Shown piece by piece: positions 5,459 to 6,727 of a DNA stretch of 6,727 bases (its first letter is position 1; the number at the start of each line of letters is the position of its first letter). The stretch spans positions 1-6,727 of the forward strand of contig JANQFM010000493.1 in NCBI GenBank assembly GCA_028277865.1, in the 5' to 3' direction. The DNA is from Acidobacteriota bacterium. GTDB taxonomy: Bacteria > Acidobacteriota > UBA6911 > RPQK01 > DATIPO01. A model generated the notes under the pieces. The model worked only from the letters and a program-made list of their open reading frames with translations. It made no database searches and was not told the DNA's origin. The position numbers and the translations under genes are program-made.

Positions 5459-6407
5459 AGGCCTCCGCCCTTTGCGCCACGGATGCCAGCATTCCGTAGC
5501 GGCCGCGCACTTGCTCCAGCGCTTGCATTCCAAACAAGAAGGGCTTGAGAAGATAGTAGGGCGCCCGGTTGCCGAAACGTTCCTCCGACCAGTGGACCAG
5601 GCTGTGCTTGAGGCTGTGAAAATTGTTGGTCCGGGAGTAAAGGCGGTGGCTGACGACGCGCAAGCCCGCCTCTTCAAGAAGAATTTCCAGGGAGCGTGGC
5701 GAAAAGTGAAAGAGGTGGCGCGGCACCTCGTCAAAGGCGAACCAGTTGCGCCGGAACAGGTGAGCCTGAGTGCTCTCCAGGTTGGGCAGGGCGATGATCA
5801 CCCATCCTCCGGGGCGGACCAATTCCGAGACCCGCCGCAGCACACGGCGGGGTCTGGGCAGGTGTTCCAGAACGTGCCAGAAAGTCGCCACATCAAATTG
5901 ACGGCCGTCCAGAAGAGGGGAGTAGATGTCCCCTCCGATCCACTCCACATCCGGGAAGTGCCGACTGACCAACTGCATGATTTCCGTTCCCCGTTCCACT
6001 CCGGTGCGCTCCCAGCGTGAGGGGTCCATGCCCCACAGGAACTTGCCGTCGCCGCATCCCACATCCAGAATCGTGCCCGAAGGCTGAAACTCCTCCACGT
6101 GGCGTACTTTTTCAACCTCGATGCGCCAACTGCGGCTGCGGGCCAGCTGGCCGCTTTGGTATTCCTGGATGGTGCGCCGGGTGTCGCCCATGTACCAGTC
6201 CGGGTAATAGCCCAGGATTTCCTCTTCGGGCAATGATGGGCTGGTCCAGCCGAATCCGCAGCTGCGGCAGCGCACGATCTCCCAGCTTGTTGCGGGATCG
6301 CCGTAGTAGCGGTCGAAAGCTCTGCAGAAGTGCTCGCAATCCCGGCTGGAACAGGCCAGGCAACTGCAATCTGTTTCCTGGCCGGTCGGATTCTTATCTT
6401 CTTTCAT
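5457..6407 (-). CDS. Class I SAM-dependent methyltransferase with N-terminal zinc-ribbon-like motif
   Basis: A 316-residue cytoplasmic protein predicted to transfer a methyl group from S-adenosylmethionine. The N-terminus carries two cysteine pairs, CLAC (16-19) and CRSCG (47-51), a layout typical of a small zinc-binding finger. The Rossmann fold follows, with motif I ILDVGCGDGKFL (113-124), the acidic residue after strand 2 (E138 in GVER), D160, the post-motif FWHVLEHLPRP (176-186) and RPGG (198-201). The region HLFHFSPRSLEILLEEAGL (231-249) is typical of Methyltransf_23-type enzymes, many of which lie in surface polysaccharide or sugar-modification clusters. No sugar genes are visible here, so the substrate is unknown. 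The ATG at 6407 has no clear SD and lies 15 nt past the stop of the small HepT-like ORF, so the two may be co-transcribed. The stop codon overlaps tandem array B. Confidence 0.9.
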   Translation of the reverse strand: MKEDKNPTGQETDCSCLACSSRDCEHFCRAFDRYYGDPATSWEIVRCRSCGFGWTSPSLPEEEILGYYPDWYMGDTRRTIQEYQSGQLARSRSWRIEVEKVRHVEEFQPSGTILDVGCGDGKFLWGMDPSRWERTGVERGTEIMQLVSRHFPDVEWIGGDIYSPLLDGRQFDVATFWHVLEHLPRPRRVLRRVSELVRPGGWVIIALPNLESTQAHLFRRNWFAFDEVPRHLFHFSPRSLEILLEEAGLRVVSHRLYSRTNNFHSLKHSLVHWSEERFGNRAPYYLLKPFLFGMQALEQVRGRYGMLASVAQRAEA

Positions 6408-6422
6408 GAACGCTGGTCGTGG

Positions 6423-6644
6423 TCAGAGGCCGACGGCTTCAGCGGCTATGTTCAAGAATTGCCGCAATGCTTTTGCGCCCGATTGAAATTCCTCTTTGAG
6501 CCGATCATGGTCCACGGTGGAATACCCCTGCGCGATTCGGTTGCGGAGTCCGGCAGCCAAACGCATTTGGCACGCTAATTCCGGGCTAAGCTCGATTACG
6601 GGGTGTTTTTCCAGGCAACGGCGCAGGGAATCCTTCAGGCTCAT
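6423..6644 (-). CDS. HepT/DUF86-like C-terminal fragment (probable toxin-family remnant)
   Basis: A 73-residue ORF whose middle and end resemble the C-terminal half of HepT (DUF86) proteins, the RNase/AMPylation-target partners of MNT nucleotidyltransferases. The stretch ELACQMRLAAGLRNRIAQGYSTVD (22-45) aligns by eye with the family pattern (G-[LF]-RN-x-(L/V)-x-H-x-Y followed by an acidic helix and a hydrophobic helix). The family's R-x4-H histidine is Gln39 here. HepT proteins are usually about 110-145 residues, so the N-terminal helices are missing. An in-frame TGA lies two codons before the ATG (6651-6653), so the frame cannot extend. I found no HepT N-terminus in the other frames up to the edge and no MNT gene in the window. 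It may be a decayed gene or a short divergent protein. A TGTTATGAT extended -10 ends 8 nt before the ATG. Confidence 0.5.
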   Translation of the reverse strand: MSLKDSLRRCLEKHPVIELSPELACQMRLAAGLRNRIAQGYSTVDHDRLKEEFQSGAKALRQFLNIAAEAVGL

Positions 6645-6652
6645 CAGCTGTC

Positions 6653-6661
6653 ATCATAACA
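6653..6661 (-). promoter_or_regulatory. Extended -10 promoter element before the HepT-like ORF
   Basis: The minus strand reads TGTTATGAT, an extended -10 match (five of six core bases plus the TG). It ends 8 nt before the ATG at 6644, and there is no Shine-Dalgarno or convincing -35. The same geometry is seen at the kinase gene. If used, it would give a near-leaderless mRNA that may continue into the methyltransferase. Confidence 0.35.
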
Positions 6662-6727
6662 GCATTTCAACCCCTCTACGTGCCTGCAAACCGGCTGATA
6701 TACTTCCGCTTAAAGCATGGCAAAAAG

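Noticed and set aside
6567..6580. TGGCAC followed by five bases and TTCCG, resembling a -24/-12 element on the plus strand
   Set aside because: The -12 GC is missing and the site is inside the HepT-like ORF with no plus-strand gene downstream.

Overview
The window is a compact, GC-rich bacterial segment with normal protein-coding structure. Nothing fixes its taxonomy. The NtrC-type regulator, sigma-54 promoter, soluble GAF kinase and heptanucleotide tandem repeats would fit Acidobacteriota, a deltaproteobacterial lineage or a similar environmental group, but that is an impression and not a measurement.

Left part (1-2174, minus strand): a two-gene ABC-2 type transporter operon. The ATPase (1368-2174) is followed by a membrane permease (from 1371 to beyond the left edge); their stop and start codons share an ATGA. 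The permease is cut by the window edge and has two large non-membrane domains, as in DUF3526/ABC-2 exporter permeases.

Centre (2175-2539): a divergent control region. It holds a well-matched -24/-12 sigma-54 promoter facing the ABC operon (2326-2342), and upstream of it two dyad sequences that could be activator sites. On the other side a TGn-TATGCT extended -10 sits 8 nt before the ATG of the kinase gene.

Centre-right (2540-5307, plus strand): a two-component system. A GAF-domain histidine kinase, apparently cytoplasmic, is followed by an NtrC-family response regulator (receiver, AAA+ and Fis-type HTH domains). The regulator's sigma-54-contact loop reads GAYTDA instead of GAFTGA. The simplest model is that the kinase phosphorylates the regulator, which activates sigma-54 RNA polymerase at the divergent promoter and switches on the ABC transporter. 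No substrate or signal can be read from the sequence.

Right part (5308-6727): a short convergent intergenic region carries two 7-bp tandem arrays in inverted orientation (AAAGTCC units, then GACCTTG units). The second array runs into the stop codon of a minus-strand SAM-dependent methyltransferase with an N-terminal CxxC...CxxC zinc-ribbon-like segment. Fifteen nucleotides upstream of the methyltransferase lies a 73-codon ORF resembling only the C-terminal half of HepT/DUF86 proteins, with the motif histidine replaced by glutamine. It is probably a remnant.
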